Shown here: in pieces, positions 35,612 through 44,824 of the stretch
Layout: each line of letters starts with the position of its first letter
How positions within the stretch are numbered: position 1 is the stretch's first letter
Made by a program: the position numbers and the translations under genes
Assembly: GCF_041080815.1 (NCBI RefSeq)
Contig: NZ_CP160205.1
Coordinates: forward strand, 3,782,001-3,846,000
Source of the DNA: Mucilaginibacter yixingensis
Lineage (GTDB): Bacteria; Bacteroidota; Bacteroidia; Sphingobacteriales; Sphingobacteriaceae
Direction of reading: 5' to 3'
DNA length: 64,000 bases
The notes under the pieces: model-generated
The model's input: only the letters and a program-made list of their open reading frames with translations
Databases searched by the model: none
Told to the model about the DNA's origin: nothing

Positions 35612-35644
35612 AGCCGTCTTGTATATACGAGAGGGCTTTTTTTG
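35612..35644 (+). terminator. Rho-independent terminator of the ribosomal protein block
   Basis: AGCC.TCTTG (35612-35621) pairs with CGAGA.GGCT (35628-35637) with one mismatch; a run of seven T follows. It would separate rpmB-rpmG-DUF4295 from ftsY. Confidence 0.7.
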
Positions 35645-35648
35645 TTTA

Positions 35649-35752
35649 AACCTCTCCCCGGCCCTCTCCTTTGGAGAGGGAGGTAACCATGCCGGGAATA
35701 CAATTTAAAACATTCACTTAATTCCCTCCCCTTCGGGGAGGTTAGGAGGGGT
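35649..35752 (+). repeat. GC-rich palindromes (family E) before ftsY
   Basis: Two palindromes: CCCTCTCCTTTGGAGAGGG (about 35662-35680) and CCCTCCCCTTCGGGGAGG (35724-35741). The tail of the second, TTAGGAGGGGTTT, contains AGGAGG 7 bp before the ftsY ATG and so supplies its Shine-Dalgarno-like sequence. Confidence 0.75.
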
Positions 35753-35754
35753 TT

Positions 35755-36717
35755 ATGGGATTATTCGATTTTTTTAAGAAGAAAGAAAGCACCCCGCAGC
35801 AACAGCAGGCGCTTGACAGTGGTTTGGAAAAAACCAAAGACAGCCTGCTCTCTAAACTCACCAAGGCCGTTGCCGGTAAATCTACCGTTGACGATGACGT
35901 GCTGGACGAGTTGGAAGAAATCCTGGTAACGTCTGACGTTGGTGTGAAAACCACCCTCAAGATTATTGAGCGGATCCAGGCACGTGTTGCGCGCGATAAA
36001 TATGTTGGCACCACCGAGCTGAACGGCCTGCTGCGCGATGAGATACAACAACTGCTGGCAGAAAACAACAGTAATGATTTTGCCAGCTTTGAATATGGCA
36101 ACCACAAACCCTATGTAATTATGGTAGTGGGCGTCAACGGTGTGGGCAAAACCACTACTATTGGCAAGCTGGCACATCAGCTGAAACAAACCGGCAACAA
36201 AGTGGTGCTGGGCGCTGCCGATACCTTCCGCGCTGCGGCGGTAGACCAGTTGCAATTGTGGGGCAAGCGTGTTGATGTGCGCGTTGTGGCACAGCCAATG
36301 GGTTCAGACCCAGCTTCGGTAGCTTTTGATACCCTGAAATCGGCTGTTGCTAACGGCGAGGACGTGGCCATAATTGATACCGCCGGTCGCCTCCACAATA
36401 AAGTGGGCCTGATGAACGAGCTGACCAAGATCAAAAACGTAATGCAGAAGGTTGTACCTAACGCACCGCACGAGATCTTGTTGGTGCTGGACGCATCAAC
36501 CGGCCAGAACGCCATTGAGCAATGCAAACAATTTACCGAAGCTACAGCCGTTAACGCACTGGCATTAACCAAGCTTGACGGCACAGCCAAAGGTGGCGTG
36601 GTAATTGGCATCTCAGATCAGTTTAAGATCCCGGTGAAATATATTGGTGTGGGTGAGGGAATGGATGATCTGCAATTGTTTGACAGGAAAACGTTTGTGG
36701 AAAGCCTGTTCAAATAA
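35755..36717 (+). CDS. ftsY: Signal recognition particle receptor FtsY
   Basis: A 320-residue SRP GTPase that docks ribosome-nascent-chain complexes at the inner membrane. After a short N-terminal region (no long acidic A domain, as is common outside proteobacteria) come the N domain and the G domain with GVNGVGKTTTIGKLA, DTFRAAAVDQL, DTAGRLHNK and TKLDGTAKGG. It should work with the SRP RNA encoded at 43757. The ATG is directly preceded by the family E palindrome. rimO follows 166 bp later beyond a family A repeat. Confidence 0.96.
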   Translation: MGLFDFFKKKESTPQQQQALDSGLEKTKDSLLSKLTKAVAGKSTVDDDVLDELEEILVTSDVGVKTTLKIIERIQARVARDKYVGTTELNGLLRDEIQQLLAENNSNDFASFEYGNHKPYVIMVVGVNGVGKTTTIGKLAHQLKQTGNKVVLGAADTFRAAAVDQLQLWGKRVDVRVVAQPMGSDPASVAFDTLKSAVANGEDVAIIDTAGRLHNKVGLMNELTKIKNVMQKVVPNAPHEILLVLDASTGQNAIEQCKQFTEATAVNALALTKLDGTAKGGVVIGISDQFKIPVKYIGVGEGMDDLQLFDRKTFVESLFK

Positions 36718-36730
36718 AAATACAACAACA

Positions 36731-36800
36731 CGTCATTGCGAGGAACGAAGCAATCTCTGCGTAGGAATTTACAGAGATTGCTCCGTTCCTCGCAATGACG
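36731..36800. repeat. Palindromic repeat family A, copy 2
   Basis: CGTCATTGCGAGGAACGAAG (36731-36750) with an inverse arm ending CCTCGCAATGACG (36788-36800); one mismatch (GCTCCGTTCC). Shorter centre than copy 1. It lies between ftsY and rimO. Confidence 0.85.
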
Positions 36801-36846
36801 AATAGATAAAATTAAAAGTGAGGAAACGGCAATTAGTCCGTTTCAT

Positions 36847-36880
36847 TCCCTCTCCCTCCGGAGAGGGTTAGGGAGAGGTG
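36847..36880 (+). repeat. GC-rich palindrome (family E) before rimO
   Basis: CCCTCTCCCTCCGGAGAGGG followed by TTAGGGAGAGGTG, ending 3 bp before the ATG at 36884. GGAGAGG lies at a Shine-Dalgarno-like position. Confidence 0.7.
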
Positions 36881-36883
36881 AAA

Positions 36884-38218
36884 ATGAAGACAAAAGAAAT
36901 TAACAAGCCAAAACAGGAAGCCAAACCACGTGTAAACGTAGTGACCCTGGGCTGCTCTAAAAACATCTATGACTCTGAAGTACTGATGGGCCAGTTAAAA
37001 GGCAATCAGTTTGATGTGGTGCATGAGGCCAGCAAGGTAAAAAAAGACGATATTATCGTTATCAATACCTGTGGTTTTATTGACAACGCCAAGCAGGAGT
37101 CTATCGATACCATTTTGCAATACAGCGATCTGAAAGAGCAGGGCAAAGTAGGCAAGGTGATTGTTACCGGCTGTTTATCTGAGCGTTACAAACCTGAGCT
37201 GGAAGCCGAGATTGGCAACGTAGATTCATGGTTTGGTACTAATGATCTGCAAAACCTGTTGGGATCATTAGGCGCTAACTATCGCCATGAGTTGATTGGC
37301 GAGCGTTTGTTAACCACCCCATCTCACTTCGCATACTTTAAAATTGCCGAGGGTTGTAACCGCCCATGCTCGTTCTGCGCCATCCCGCTGATGCGTGGCA
37401 AACATGCCAGCACGCCGATAGAGCAATTGGTAGATAACGCCAAAAACCTGGCAAAAAACGGCACCAAAGAACTGATTCTTATTGCGCAAGACCTGACCTA
37501 CTACGGTCTGGATCTGTATGGCAAACGTAACCTTGATGAACTGCTGCGTCGCCTGAGCGATGTAAACGGCATCGAGTGGATCCGCCTGCAATATGCTTAT
37601 CCTTCGGGCTTCCCAATGGAGATTCTGGATGTGATGAACGAGCGCGAGAACATCTGCAAATACCTGGATATGCCGCTGCAGCACATTACAGACAACATGC
37701 TGAAATCAATGCGTCGTGGTATCACCAAGCAAAAAACCATCGATCTGGTAAATGAAATTCGCGACAAGGTGCCAAACATCGCCCTGCGCACTACCCTCAT
37801 TACCGGCTATCCTGGCGAAACCGAGCAGGATTTTGAAGAGATGGCGCAATGGGTTGAAGATACCCGTTTTGATCGCCTGGGTTGCTTCACCTACTCGCAC
37901 GAGGAAAAAACGCATGCCCATACTTTAGTGGACGATGTACCTGATGAAGTAAAACAAGAGCGTGCTGATGCCATTATGGAAATTCAGCAAGGTATCTCGT
38001 TCGAGATCAACCAAACAAAAGTTGGCGAGACGTTCAAAGTATTAGTTGATAAAAAAGACGGCGACTTCTTTGTGGGCCGCACCCAATTTGATTCGCCTGA
38101 GGTAGATAACGAGGTGCTGATTGACGCCACAAACAATTACGCCACTGTTGGCAGCTTTGTAAACGTTAAAGTTGACAGCGCCGAGGACTTTGACCTTTAT
38201 GGACAGATTGTAAAATAA
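36884..38218 (+). CDS. rimO: Ribosomal protein S12 methylthiotransferase RimO
   Basis: A 444-residue radical-SAM methylthiotransferase that modifies the aspartate of ribosomal protein S12. The N-terminal MTTase domain has Cys24, Cys63 and Cys97 for one Fe-S cluster; the radical-SAM cluster is bound by Cys158, Cys162 and Cys165 (CNRPCSFC). A TRAM domain ends the protein. A GTG two codons upstream lies inside the repeat, so ATG 36884 is chosen. rimO next to ftsY is the usual order in this phylum. Confidence 0.95.
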   Translation: MKTKEINKPKQEAKPRVNVVTLGCSKNIYDSEVLMGQLKGNQFDVVHEASKVKKDDIIVINTCGFIDNAKQESIDTILQYSDLKEQGKVGKVIVTGCLSERYKPELEAEIGNVDSWFGTNDLQNLLGSLGANYRHELIGERLLTTPSHFAYFKIAEGCNRPCSFCAIPLMRGKHASTPIEQLVDNAKNLAKNGTKELILIAQDLTYYGLDLYGKRNLDELLRRLSDVNGIEWIRLQYAYPSGFPMEILDVMNERENICKYLDMPLQHITDNMLKSMRRGITKQKTIDLVNEIRDKVPNIALRTTLITGYPGETEQDFEEMAQWVEDTRFDRLGCFTYSHEEKTHAHTLVDDVPDEVKQERADAIMEIQQGISFEINQTKVGETFKVLVDKKDGDFFVGRTQFDSPEVDNEVLIDATNNYATVGSFVNVKVDSAEDFDLYGQIVK

Positions 38219-38274
38219 GTCCGGGCAAAAGGCGATAGTCTTTTTTTTAGCAGATTAAAATCTAAATTCGAGCC

Positions 38275-38411
38275 CTGAACTAGGATTTAACGAATTTTTA
38301 GGATTTTTAGGATTATGGTTATCGCTATATAAGATGAGTTATATAGCTCAAGAATCAGAGACCTGCATTAAGAATCCTGTAAATCCTAAAAATCCGTTAA
38401 ATCCTGGTTCA
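38275..38411. repeat. Inverted repeat family G
   Basis: Left arm 38275-38314 and right arm 38372-38411 are inverted copies of an AAATCC-unit sequence ending CCTGGTTCAG. Together they can fold to a long A/T-rich hairpin before bshC. A single-arm copy is at 13548-13587. Confidence 0.65.
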
Positions 38412-38428
38412 GATATTTTTTTCGAAAC

Positions 38429-39997
38429 ATGGACGCTAACTGTATCAGCTATAAAGACACCGGGTATTTCTCGCAAACGGTAATTGATTACCTTGATGAT
38501 GCTCCTACCCTACGCCCCTTTTACAGTTATCGCCCCACCTTTGATGGTTTTTCCCAGATCATCCCAAACAAAAAAAACACTGCCGATACCGATTTATTGA
38601 TCAACGTATTGCGTAAGCAATATGAGCAAAGCGGCATTAAACTGCCTCTACAAGCCGGGGGCCTTGGTTTCACCGTTACCACCGGTCACCAGTTAAATAT
38701 CTTTGCCGGTCCGCTGTATTTTATTTATAAAATTGTTACCGCCATTAAGCTGGCGCGCCAGTTAAAAGAGCGTTTCCCTGAGCACAACTTCACTCCGGTG
38801 TATTGGATGGCTACCGAGGACCATGACTTTGCCGAGATCAATTACACCAAAATTGGTGGTCTCAAAGTGCAATGGCAACTGGATGCAGCCGGTGCAACAG
38901 GCCGACTGCTCACCAAAACCATCCGACAGGCGCTTAACCAATATAAAGGCGTACTGGGCATGGAACAACACGGCCCTGAACTGGCCGCGTTGGTAGAAAC
39001 CGCCTACACCAAATTTGATAAACTGGCCGATGCCACCCGCTACCTCGTGCATGCCCTATTTGGTCAATACGGCCTGGTAATTGTTGATGCTGATGACATC
39101 GAACTGAAACGTGAGTTTGCACCTATCATTGAGCAGGATATTATTCAGCAGAACAGCTTTAAAAATATTACCGCGACCGATAAAAAGCTGCATGACATTG
39201 GCGTACACACCCAGATCCACTCGCGCGAAATCAACTTTTTTTACCTTACGGATAACCTGCGCGAACGATTGAGTTTTGAGGACGGTCGTTACGTGGTGTT
39301 GAATACCGAGATCAGTTTCAGTGAGGAAGAGCTAAAACAGGAGATCAAGGAACACCCTGAGCGTTTCAGTCCCAACGTGGCCATGCGCCCGCTATACCAG
39401 GAAGTAATTCTACCTAACATCGCCTACATAGGCGGCGGCGCCGAGGTAGTTTACTGGCTGCAGTTGAAAGCTAATTTTGACCATTACGGCGTTGATTTCC
39501 CCATCCTCCTGTTGCGTAATTCTGGCTTACTGATCCACAAAGAACAGCGGGCAAAAATTACCAATCTGCAGTTTACCCCAAAAGATCTGTTTACCGGTAC
39601 CGAAAGCCTGAAACAGCGCTGGGTAACCGATCATTCAGAACACAACCTCACCCTGGCCAGTGAATGGCAGGAAATGGAAGCCCTGTTTGAAAAAATAAAG
39701 CAGCGCGCCGGTAAAATAGATAGCACCCTGGTACCCTCAACAAGCGCAGTAGAAGCCCGACTGAAGAAAGCCGTTGACAACCTGGAAAAGAAACTGATGC
39801 GCGCCGAAAAACGCACCTACGGCACCCGACTGGAACAGATCGAACAGATCAAAACCGCACTGTTCCCCGGTAACAGTCTGCAGGAGCGTACCGAAAACTT
39901 TGGCCTTTACTACGTAAAATGGGGCCAGCAACTGATTGAAGAACTGATCCGCCATTTTGAGCCGCTGGATTTTGAGTTCTGCATCCTGTCGGAATAA
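38429..39997 (+). CDS. bshC: Bacillithiol biosynthesis cysteine-adding enzyme BshC
   Basis: A 522-residue cytosolic protein of the BshC family, which joins cysteine to glucosaminyl-malate in the last step of bacillithiol synthesis. Seen: TTGHQLNIFAGPLYFIYKI and VYWMATEDHDFAEINY in the Rossmann-like core, and a long coiled-coil region toward the C-terminus (residues about 415-480). bshA and bshB are not in the window; the bacillithiol disulfide reductase candidate ypdA is 4.8 kb downstream. A terminator follows at 40030. Confidence 0.93.
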   Translation: MDANCISYKDTGYFSQTVIDYLDDAPTLRPFYSYRPTFDGFSQIIPNKKNTADTDLLINVLRKQYEQSGIKLPLQAGGLGFTVTTGHQLNIFAGPLYFIYKIVTAIKLARQLKERFPEHNFTPVYWMATEDHDFAEINYTKIGGLKVQWQLDAAGATGRLLTKTIRQALNQYKGVLGMEQHGPELAALVETAYTKFDKLADATRYLVHALFGQYGLVIVDADDIELKREFAPIIEQDIIQQNSFKNITATDKKLHDIGVHTQIHSREINFFYLTDNLRERLSFEDGRYVVLNTEISFSEEELKQEIKEHPERFSPNVAMRPLYQEVILPNIAYIGGGAEVVYWLQLKANFDHYGVDFPILLLRNSGLLIHKEQRAKITNLQFTPKDLFTGTESLKQRWVTDHSEHNLTLASEWQEMEALFEKIKQRAGKIDSTLVPSTSAVEARLKKAVDNLEKKLMRAEKRTYGTRLEQIEQIKTALFPGNSLQERTENFGLYYVKWGQQLIEELIRHFEPLDFEFCILSE

Positions 39998-40029
39998 ATC
40001 GAGTAGTATTTTTACAATAGCACATAATT

Positions 40030-40056
40030 ATAGCCTTTTCAAAAAGGCTATTTTTG
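40030..40056 (+). terminator. Rho-independent terminator of bshC
   Basis: ATAGCCTTTT (40030-40039) pairs with AAAAGGCTAT (40042-40051), followed by TTTTGTTTT. Confidence 0.8.
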
Positions 40057-40080
40057 TTTTAATCTATTATAGAGAAGAAC

Positions 40081-42159
40081 ATGCGCAAAACCCTTATGCT
40101 CCTGCCCGGCTTACTGGCAGGCGCATTATACCTACACGCTCAAGCACCTAAAAGTAAAAGCATTATTGCCGATACCCTCAAAACCGTCGAGGTTAAATCA
40201 TACCTGTTCAATCAGTCTTTATTAAATGTTCCGGCAGCCATCAGCACACTCGGCCCGGCACAATTAAAGCTTCAGCCTGATAACTCGCTGGTGCCTGCTA
40301 TGAACACCATTCCCGGTGTACGCATGGAAGAGCGCTCGCCCGGTAGCTACCGGCTATCGTTACGCGGCAGCCTGCTGCGCTCGCCATTTGGGGTACGCGA
40401 TGTTAAGGTTTATTACGACGAGATCCCGTTGACCGATGCCGGTGGCAACACCTATCTTAACGCTATAGACCCTACCGGCATTCGCAGTATAGAAGTGTTA
40501 AAAGGCCCTGACGGCAGCTTATTTGGCGCTAACTCAGGCGGCGTGGTCATCATCCGCCCAACGGGCAATATTGATACCGTCGGACAATCAGCCTCTATCG
40601 GCATAAATGGCGGCTCTTATGGACTTTTTCATGAGAACGCTGCACTGCACAGCAAATTGGATAAAGACCAACTGGACATTAGTCAAGCGCACGAGACTTA
40701 TGATGGTTACCGCCAGCACAGCAACATGCGCCGCAACTATTTCCAGGTTGCAAACAGGTGGAGCTATTCGGCAGGCAACGAGTTGAAAGCGATGGCTTTT
40801 TATTCAGACCTGTTTTATAACACACCCGGCGGCCTGACCTTTACCCAACAATTAGCCGATCCGCGCTCGGCGCGTTTAGGCACAGCGGCTGTTCCGGGAG
40901 CTATAGATCAAAACATCAGCATTACTACGCAGATGCTAACAGGCGGACTGGTCAACAGCCTCAACCTAAGTCGCCGCTTAAAAAACGTTACCGCCGTTTA
41001 TGGCTCGCACGTATATTTTGCAAACCCGTTCATCACCAATTATGAGCAGCGTGATGAGAACACCTTCGGCCTGCGCTCTTACTTTGAATGGCGCAGCCGT
41101 GGCGGCATGGATCTGCAATGGAAGATCAACGCCGGCTTGGAATGGCAGCAAACAAACTCGGCTATTAACAACTATGGCAACAAAAAAGGAGTAAAAGATA
41201 CCGCCCAAACGCTTGACCGTATCAACACTAACCAGCACTTCTTTTTTGTGCGTTACCTGGGCGATCTATCTCGATTTCATTTCGAGGCTGCCCTTAGTCT
41301 TAACAATTACAGCTATCAGTTTAAAAACCTGTATCCACTGGCGCAAACTGGCTTCACGCCCCGCAATTTCTCGGCTCAGTTAATGCCGCGGTTAGCGCTC
41401 TCCTACCAGTTAACCAATAATTTCATCGCGAGGGCATCGGTTAGCCGCGGCTACTCTACGCCTACTACGGCCGAGGTACGCCCGACCGACAACGTCATTA
41501 ACACCGCCTTGCAGGCCCAAACCGGCTGGAATTATGAGACCGGCCTGCGCCTGCGCAACCTTGACGAAACACTCATCCTGGATGCCTCGGTGTTTTACTA
41601 TCGCACCGACAACGCCATCGTCCGACGACTGCATCCTGACGAAACAGAGTATTACATCAATGCTGGCGGCACCAACCAAACAGGGGTAGAACTGGCCTTC
41701 AGTGATTGGCTGATCCGGCTTAAAAGAACTGGCTTTATCCGTGGACTGCAGTTTAATACCTCATACACGCTGAGTCGCTATTTCTTCCGCGATTATGTAG
41801 TAGCGGGCGCTAACTATTCTGGCAACCCACTTACCGGCGTGCCGCGTAATGTAGTGGTAAGCAGCCTTCAAACACGTTTAGCACAAGGCTTTAGCCTGTT
41901 TGTACAGCATAGTTATACTGCGGAGATCCCATTGAATGATGCCTCTACCGTTTACGCACCGCATTACAATCTAATACAAGCCAAATTGGCCTGGTCGCAC
42001 AGAATGTCTAAAAAAACACGTTTGGAAATATATGCCGGGGCCGATAACATTCTGAACCAGCATTACAGCCTGGGTAACGACCTGAACGCAGTGGGCAATC
42101 GATACTTCAACCCATCGGCTTTAAGAAACTACTTTGCGGGAATAAATCTGAATTTGTAG
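40081..42159 (+). CDS. TonB-dependent receptor
   Basis: A 692-residue outer-membrane receptor with a signal peptide ending at HAQ (residue 21), no carboxypeptidase-regulatory domain, a plug (about 35-150: IPGVRMEERSPGSYRLSLRG, IEVLKGPDGSLFGANSGG) and a beta-barrel up to the last residue. The plug style resembles siderophore/metal receptors rather than SusC. The C-terminal residue is Leu, not the common Phe. Ligand unknown; no siderophore or metal gene is adjacent. Confidence 0.9.
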   Translation: MRKTLMLLPGLLAGALYLHAQAPKSKSIIADTLKTVEVKSYLFNQSLLNVPAAISTLGPAQLKLQPDNSLVPAMNTIPGVRMEERSPGSYRLSLRGSLLRSPFGVRDVKVYYDEIPLTDAGGNTYLNAIDPTGIRSIEVLKGPDGSLFGANSGGVVIIRPTGNIDTVGQSASIGINGGSYGLFHENAALHSKLDKDQLDISQAHETYDGYRQHSNMRRNYFQVANRWSYSAGNELKAMAFYSDLFYNTPGGLTFTQQLADPRSARLGTAAVPGAIDQNISITTQMLTGGLVNSLNLSRRLKNVTAVYGSHVYFANPFITNYEQRDENTFGLRSYFEWRSRGGMDLQWKINAGLEWQQTNSAINNYGNKKGVKDTAQTLDRINTNQHFFFVRYLGDLSRFHFEAALSLNNYSYQFKNLYPLAQTGFTPRNFSAQLMPRLALSYQLTNNFIARASVSRGYSTPTTAEVRPTDNVINTALQAQTGWNYETGLRLRNLDETLILDASVFYYRTDNAIVRRLHPDETEYYINAGGTNQTGVELAFSDWLIRLKRTGFIRGLQFNTSYTLSRYFFRDYVVAGANYSGNPLTGVPRNVVVSSLQTRLAQGFSLFVQHSYTAEIPLNDASTVYAPHYNLIQAKLAWSHRMSKKTRLEIYAGADNILNQHYSLGNDLNAVGNRYFNPSALRNYFAGINLNL

Positions 42160-42202
42160 TATAAGATGTCGTCCTGAGTTTGCCGAAGGACGCGCCGGCA
42201 AA

Positions 42203-42700
42203 TTACGGCTCAATCCCCAATTCTTTCTGACGGATCTCTACACTATTGACAGACCCATCGCGCATCATCAGCACGGTAACGTGGTAAAAATTGCTGTCAA
42301 AAATATAGATAGAGCGTACCTGGTCGGCACCTTTCAGCGTATTGTGATAGCCCAGGCCCTGGATCTGCTTAATCAGGTTATAAATATACTCTGGATAAAT
42401 ACTTTTGTAAGTAATGGTGTGCAGATGTTCGCCGCTGTTAGTGGTATTATAAGCACCGGTAACCAGCGTTTCGCCCTTAATAGGGGTTTTGTTACGATCT
42501 ATAGTCTGGTAGCTGGTTAAAAGCTGGCCCTTTACAATTTGCTTGTCGTTCACCTTAAACTTACCAGTGTTTACCAGGATGTTGTCAACCTCACCGGCGC
42601 TTAGGCGCACCATGTCGGCCATACTATAAAAGGTCATCGATTGTGCATGCGCAACAACGGCACCGCAAACCAATAGGCAAAGAATCAATAATTTTTTCAT
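42203..42700 (-). CDS. Secreted hypothetical protein
   Basis: A 165-residue protein with a signal peptide (MKKLLILCLLVCGAVVAHAQ). The mature part is polar with a predicted alpha/beta pattern, including a VDNILVNTGKFKVNDKQIVKG strand-turn-strand and IYIFDSNFYHVTVLMMRDGSVNSV near the end. No family recognised. The frame is open nine codons further upstream, but the signal peptide sets the start at 42700. It is convergent with the TonB receptor gene; a shortened family D repeat lies in the 43-bp gap. Confidence 0.7.
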   Translation of the reverse strand: MKKLLILCLLVCGAVVAHAQSMTFYSMADMVRLSAGEVDNILVNTGKFKVNDKQIVKGQLLTSYQTIDRNKTPIKGETLVTGAYNTTNSGEHLHTITYKSIYPEYIYNLIKQIQGLGYHNTLKGADQVRSIYIFDSNFYHVTVLMMRDGSVNSVEIRQKELGIEP

Positions 42701-43044
42701 TAACAGCGTTCTATCAAAAATAACCAAATTTTTAATATCGCAGCAATCACCCCAGGTTATTAAAACCGGGTACTAAATATTTCTGAAAACGTAAGGTTGT
42801 AGCGTTTAGGTACCTGTAGCCCCGTGTTCCGTTCATACTGCACAGGCCTTAACCGCAGGGCCGGTATCCACTACACCCGGGTTTAGAGATGAGCGGGCAG
42901 GCCATTTATGGTCTTTCAATCCCTTCTTGGGGAGGGATTAGATAGCTCCGCGAACTACCACGATAGATAAATCAACTCACCATAAAAACTTAACAATTAG
43001 ATTAATATAGCTGCCTATCTTTAGGTGCTTACTAAACCTCCTCT
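42701..43044. other. 344-bp gene-free stretch
   Basis: It lies between divergent genes and must hold both promoters. TATCTTTA at about 43015-43022 is a possible -7 box for the plus-strand gene. A family E palindrome fragment (CCCTTCTTGGGGAGGGATTA) lies near 42931-42950. No known riboswitch box is seen. Confidence 0.5.
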
Positions 43045-43545
43045 ATGAAAATTCTGAAAGAAGAAAAGCAGATCCTGACTAATGAGATAAACCCAACGGC
43101 GTTTGAGGGTGTTAACGGGATGGTATCGCCAACCATATCTGCCAGAAATAAGTGGCTCAGAGAAAATGAAGAGCAGTTTTCATTTTACTTTCTGCAAAGC
43201 ATTACCGCGGCCGGTCCAACTGGACAAAGCCTGCTGAGCTATAGTGTAAAGTGGACTTTCCGCTTAACGCTTGGTATCCCAGAGCATGATGTTGCCGCTC
43301 TTGAGCAACTATTGGAGAAATGCAACGATCAGTTTTATAACGAGCTGGCGCTACTGACGGGCGAATACACCATCAAACTCAAGATGGCGCCCGAACGCCA
43401 TGCACCTTTCAGCCTGGAGAAATTATTAAAAGGTATGCAGCAGGCGATGGAAAGCGAGCCACTGCCACTAAATATCCGCAAAATATCAGATCAGCTATTT
43501 GACAACCAGCGGGTAGTTGTAGAAACCAAGGTGATCAAAAAGTAA
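43045..43545 (+). CDS. Hypothetical protein
   Basis: A 166-residue cytosolic protein without membrane segment or signal peptide. The first third is Ser/Asn-rich; the second part (SYSVKWTFRLTLGIPEHDVAALEQLLEKCND) looks like a beta-hairpin followed by helices. I do not recognise the family. It is upstream of the SRP RNA but has no clear partner. Confidence 0.65.
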   Translation: MKILKEEKQILTNEINPTAFEGVNGMVSPTISARNKWLRENEEQFSFYFLQSITAAGPTGQSLLSYSVKWTFRLTLGIPEHDVAALEQLLEKCNDQFYNELALLTGEYTIKLKMAPERHAPFSLEKLLKGMQQAMESEPLPLNIRKISDQLFDNQRVVVETKVIKK

Positions 43546-43744
43546 CCTGCATTTCAAAAAAAAGCATCTGGCCCCCTGTTTAGCCACATATTTATGGCTT
43601 CTTCAATGCCGGGCAAATAGGCAAACAGGCCCAAAACAGCTCTAACCAACAATCAAGAACACAAAATAAGACCCTCACAATTAAAACATTAGCCACTATT
43701 TTCATCTTTTTAATAATAATTTAACAGCGCGTCGCCTTTTTTTC

Positions 43745-43752
43745 TATATTTG
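43745..43752 (+). promoter_or_regulatory. -7 box of the SRP RNA promoter
   Basis: TATATTTG fits the Bacteroidota consensus TAnnTTTG exactly and lies 4-5 bases before the first paired base of the SRP RNA. A weak -33 element TTTA occurs at 43720-43723. Confidence 0.7.
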
Positions 43753-43756
43753 CGGT

Positions 43757-43860
43757 GGGTAAGTCTTTTACGACCAGCTCCTCTTGAACTCCCCCAGGGT
43801 GGGAACGCAGCAAGGGTAGAGGGTTGTAGCGGTGCGATAAAAGGTGCTTACCCTTTTTTT
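43757..43860 (+). ncRNA. ffs: Signal recognition particle RNA, bacterial small type (4.5S)
   Basis: GGGTAAG (43757-43763) pairs with CTTACCC (43847-43853), and the tip contains the conserved CCCAGGGTGGGAACGCAGCAAGGGTA segment of SRP domain IV (given here only as landmarks: CAGG, GGGAACGCAGCAAGGG around 43795-43817). The molecule is about 97 nt and is followed by a T-run that terminates it. It binds Ffh and acts with FtsY, whose gene lies 7 kb upstream in this window. Confidence 0.93.
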
Positions 43861-43957
43861 ATTTCTCAATTTTTCGTTTGCCCTCGCCACGAGATATGAA
43901 TACTGCCGCACTCCGCATCACATCAAGCTCATTCACTTTTTAAAATTCTAATACACA

Positions 43958-44629
43958 ATGAAATTTTTTATCGATACCGCCAACCTCGCGCACATCAAAG
44001 AAGCATATGAGTTAGGCGTGTTAGACGGTGTTACCACCAACCCATCATTAATGGCTAAAGAAGGTATTTCTGGCCACGAAAACGTAATTAACCACTACAA
44101 AGCCATCTGCGAAATTGTTGACGGCGACGTTAGTGCCGAAGTTATTGCTACTACTTTTGAAGAGATGGTGATAGAAGGCGAAGCCCTGGCTGCCCTGCAC
44201 CCACAAATTGTAGTAAAAGTACCTATGATTAAAGACGGCGTACGCGCTATTAAATACTTCACATCAAAAGGTATCCGCACTAACTGTACACTGGTATTCT
44301 CTGCCGGTCAGGCTTTGTTAGCTGCTAAAGCTGGTGCTACTTATGTATCTCCTTTCATCGGTCGTTTAGATGACGTTTCTACAGACGGCTTAACCCTGAT
44401 TGAAGATATCCGTACTATTTATGATAACTACGGTTACGAAACTCAGATCCTGGCTGCATCTGCCCGTCACCCAATGCACATCATCAACTGTGCTAAAATT
44501 GGTTCAGACGTGGTAACTGCTCCGCTTTCTGCTATCGTTGCCCTGCTGAAACACCCGTTAACTGATAACGGCCTGGCTCAGTTCCTGGCTGATTACGCTA
44601 AAGCTGCTGAATTAGAAGCCGTAAAGTAA
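43958..44629 (+). CDS. fsa: Fructose-6-phosphate aldolase / transaldolase-like
   Basis: A 223-residue TIM-barrel enzyme of the short transaldolase group. The Schiff-base lysine is Lys87 in [29 protein letters not shown] and ILAASARHP are family motifs. Short members are fructose-6-phosphate aldolases or true transaldolases; sequence alone does not decide, and in Bacteroidota they are usually annotated as transaldolase. Very regular codon use suggests high expression. Confidence 0.92.
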   Translation: MKFFIDTANLAHIKEAYELGVLDGVTTNPSLMAKEGISGHENVINHYKAICEIVDGDVSAEVIATTFEEMVIEGEALAALHPQIVVKVPMIKDGVRAIKYFTSKGIRTNCTLVFSAGQALLAAKAGATYVSPFIGRLDDVSTDGLTLIEDIRTIYDNYGYETQILAASARHPMHIINCAKIGSDVVTAPLSAIVALLKHPLTDNGLAQFLADYAKAAELEAVK

Positions 44630-44641
44630 TTAAACCTGCGC

Positions 44642-44720
44642 TTGTCATCCCGAACGAAAGTGAGGGATCTTTTCGGAGCGATGAGATGGGATGCATCTCC
44701 TGCTGATCGAAATGACAAGA
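44642..44720. repeat. Palindromic repeat family C
   Basis: TTGTCATCCCGAACGAAAG at the left pairs with CTGATCGAAATGACAAG at the right, with inner GGATC.../GGGATGCATCTCC pieces. Related in style to families A and B but distinct. Confidence 0.6.
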
Positions 44721-44730
44721 TGTATATATA

Positions 44731-44768
44731 AAAGAAGAGGCGCTCAATGAGCGCCTCTTCTTTTTTGA
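44731..44768 (+). terminator. Rho-independent terminator of fsa
   Basis: Perfect 16-bp stem: 44731-44746 pairs with 44749-44764, top GGCGCTCA/TGAGCGCC, followed by T. Confidence 0.85.
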
Positions 44769-44812
44769 GATTATTTTGACCATGCAGAAAACCGGCATCA
44801 CGTCATTCTTGT

Positions 44813-44820
44813 TACTTTTG
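44813..44820 (+). promoter_or_regulatory. -7 box directly before ypdA
   Basis: TACTTTTG matches TAnnTTTG and lies 4 bp before the ATG of ypdA, so transcription would begin at or just after the start codon region. No good -33 TTG is seen at the right distance. Confidence 0.45.
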
Positions 44821-44824
44821 CCGT

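Noticed and set aside
42820-42890. GC-rich segment before the hypothetical gene as a cobalamin or other riboswitch
   Set aside because: No B12 box or other known aptamer core could be found; only short partial pairings.
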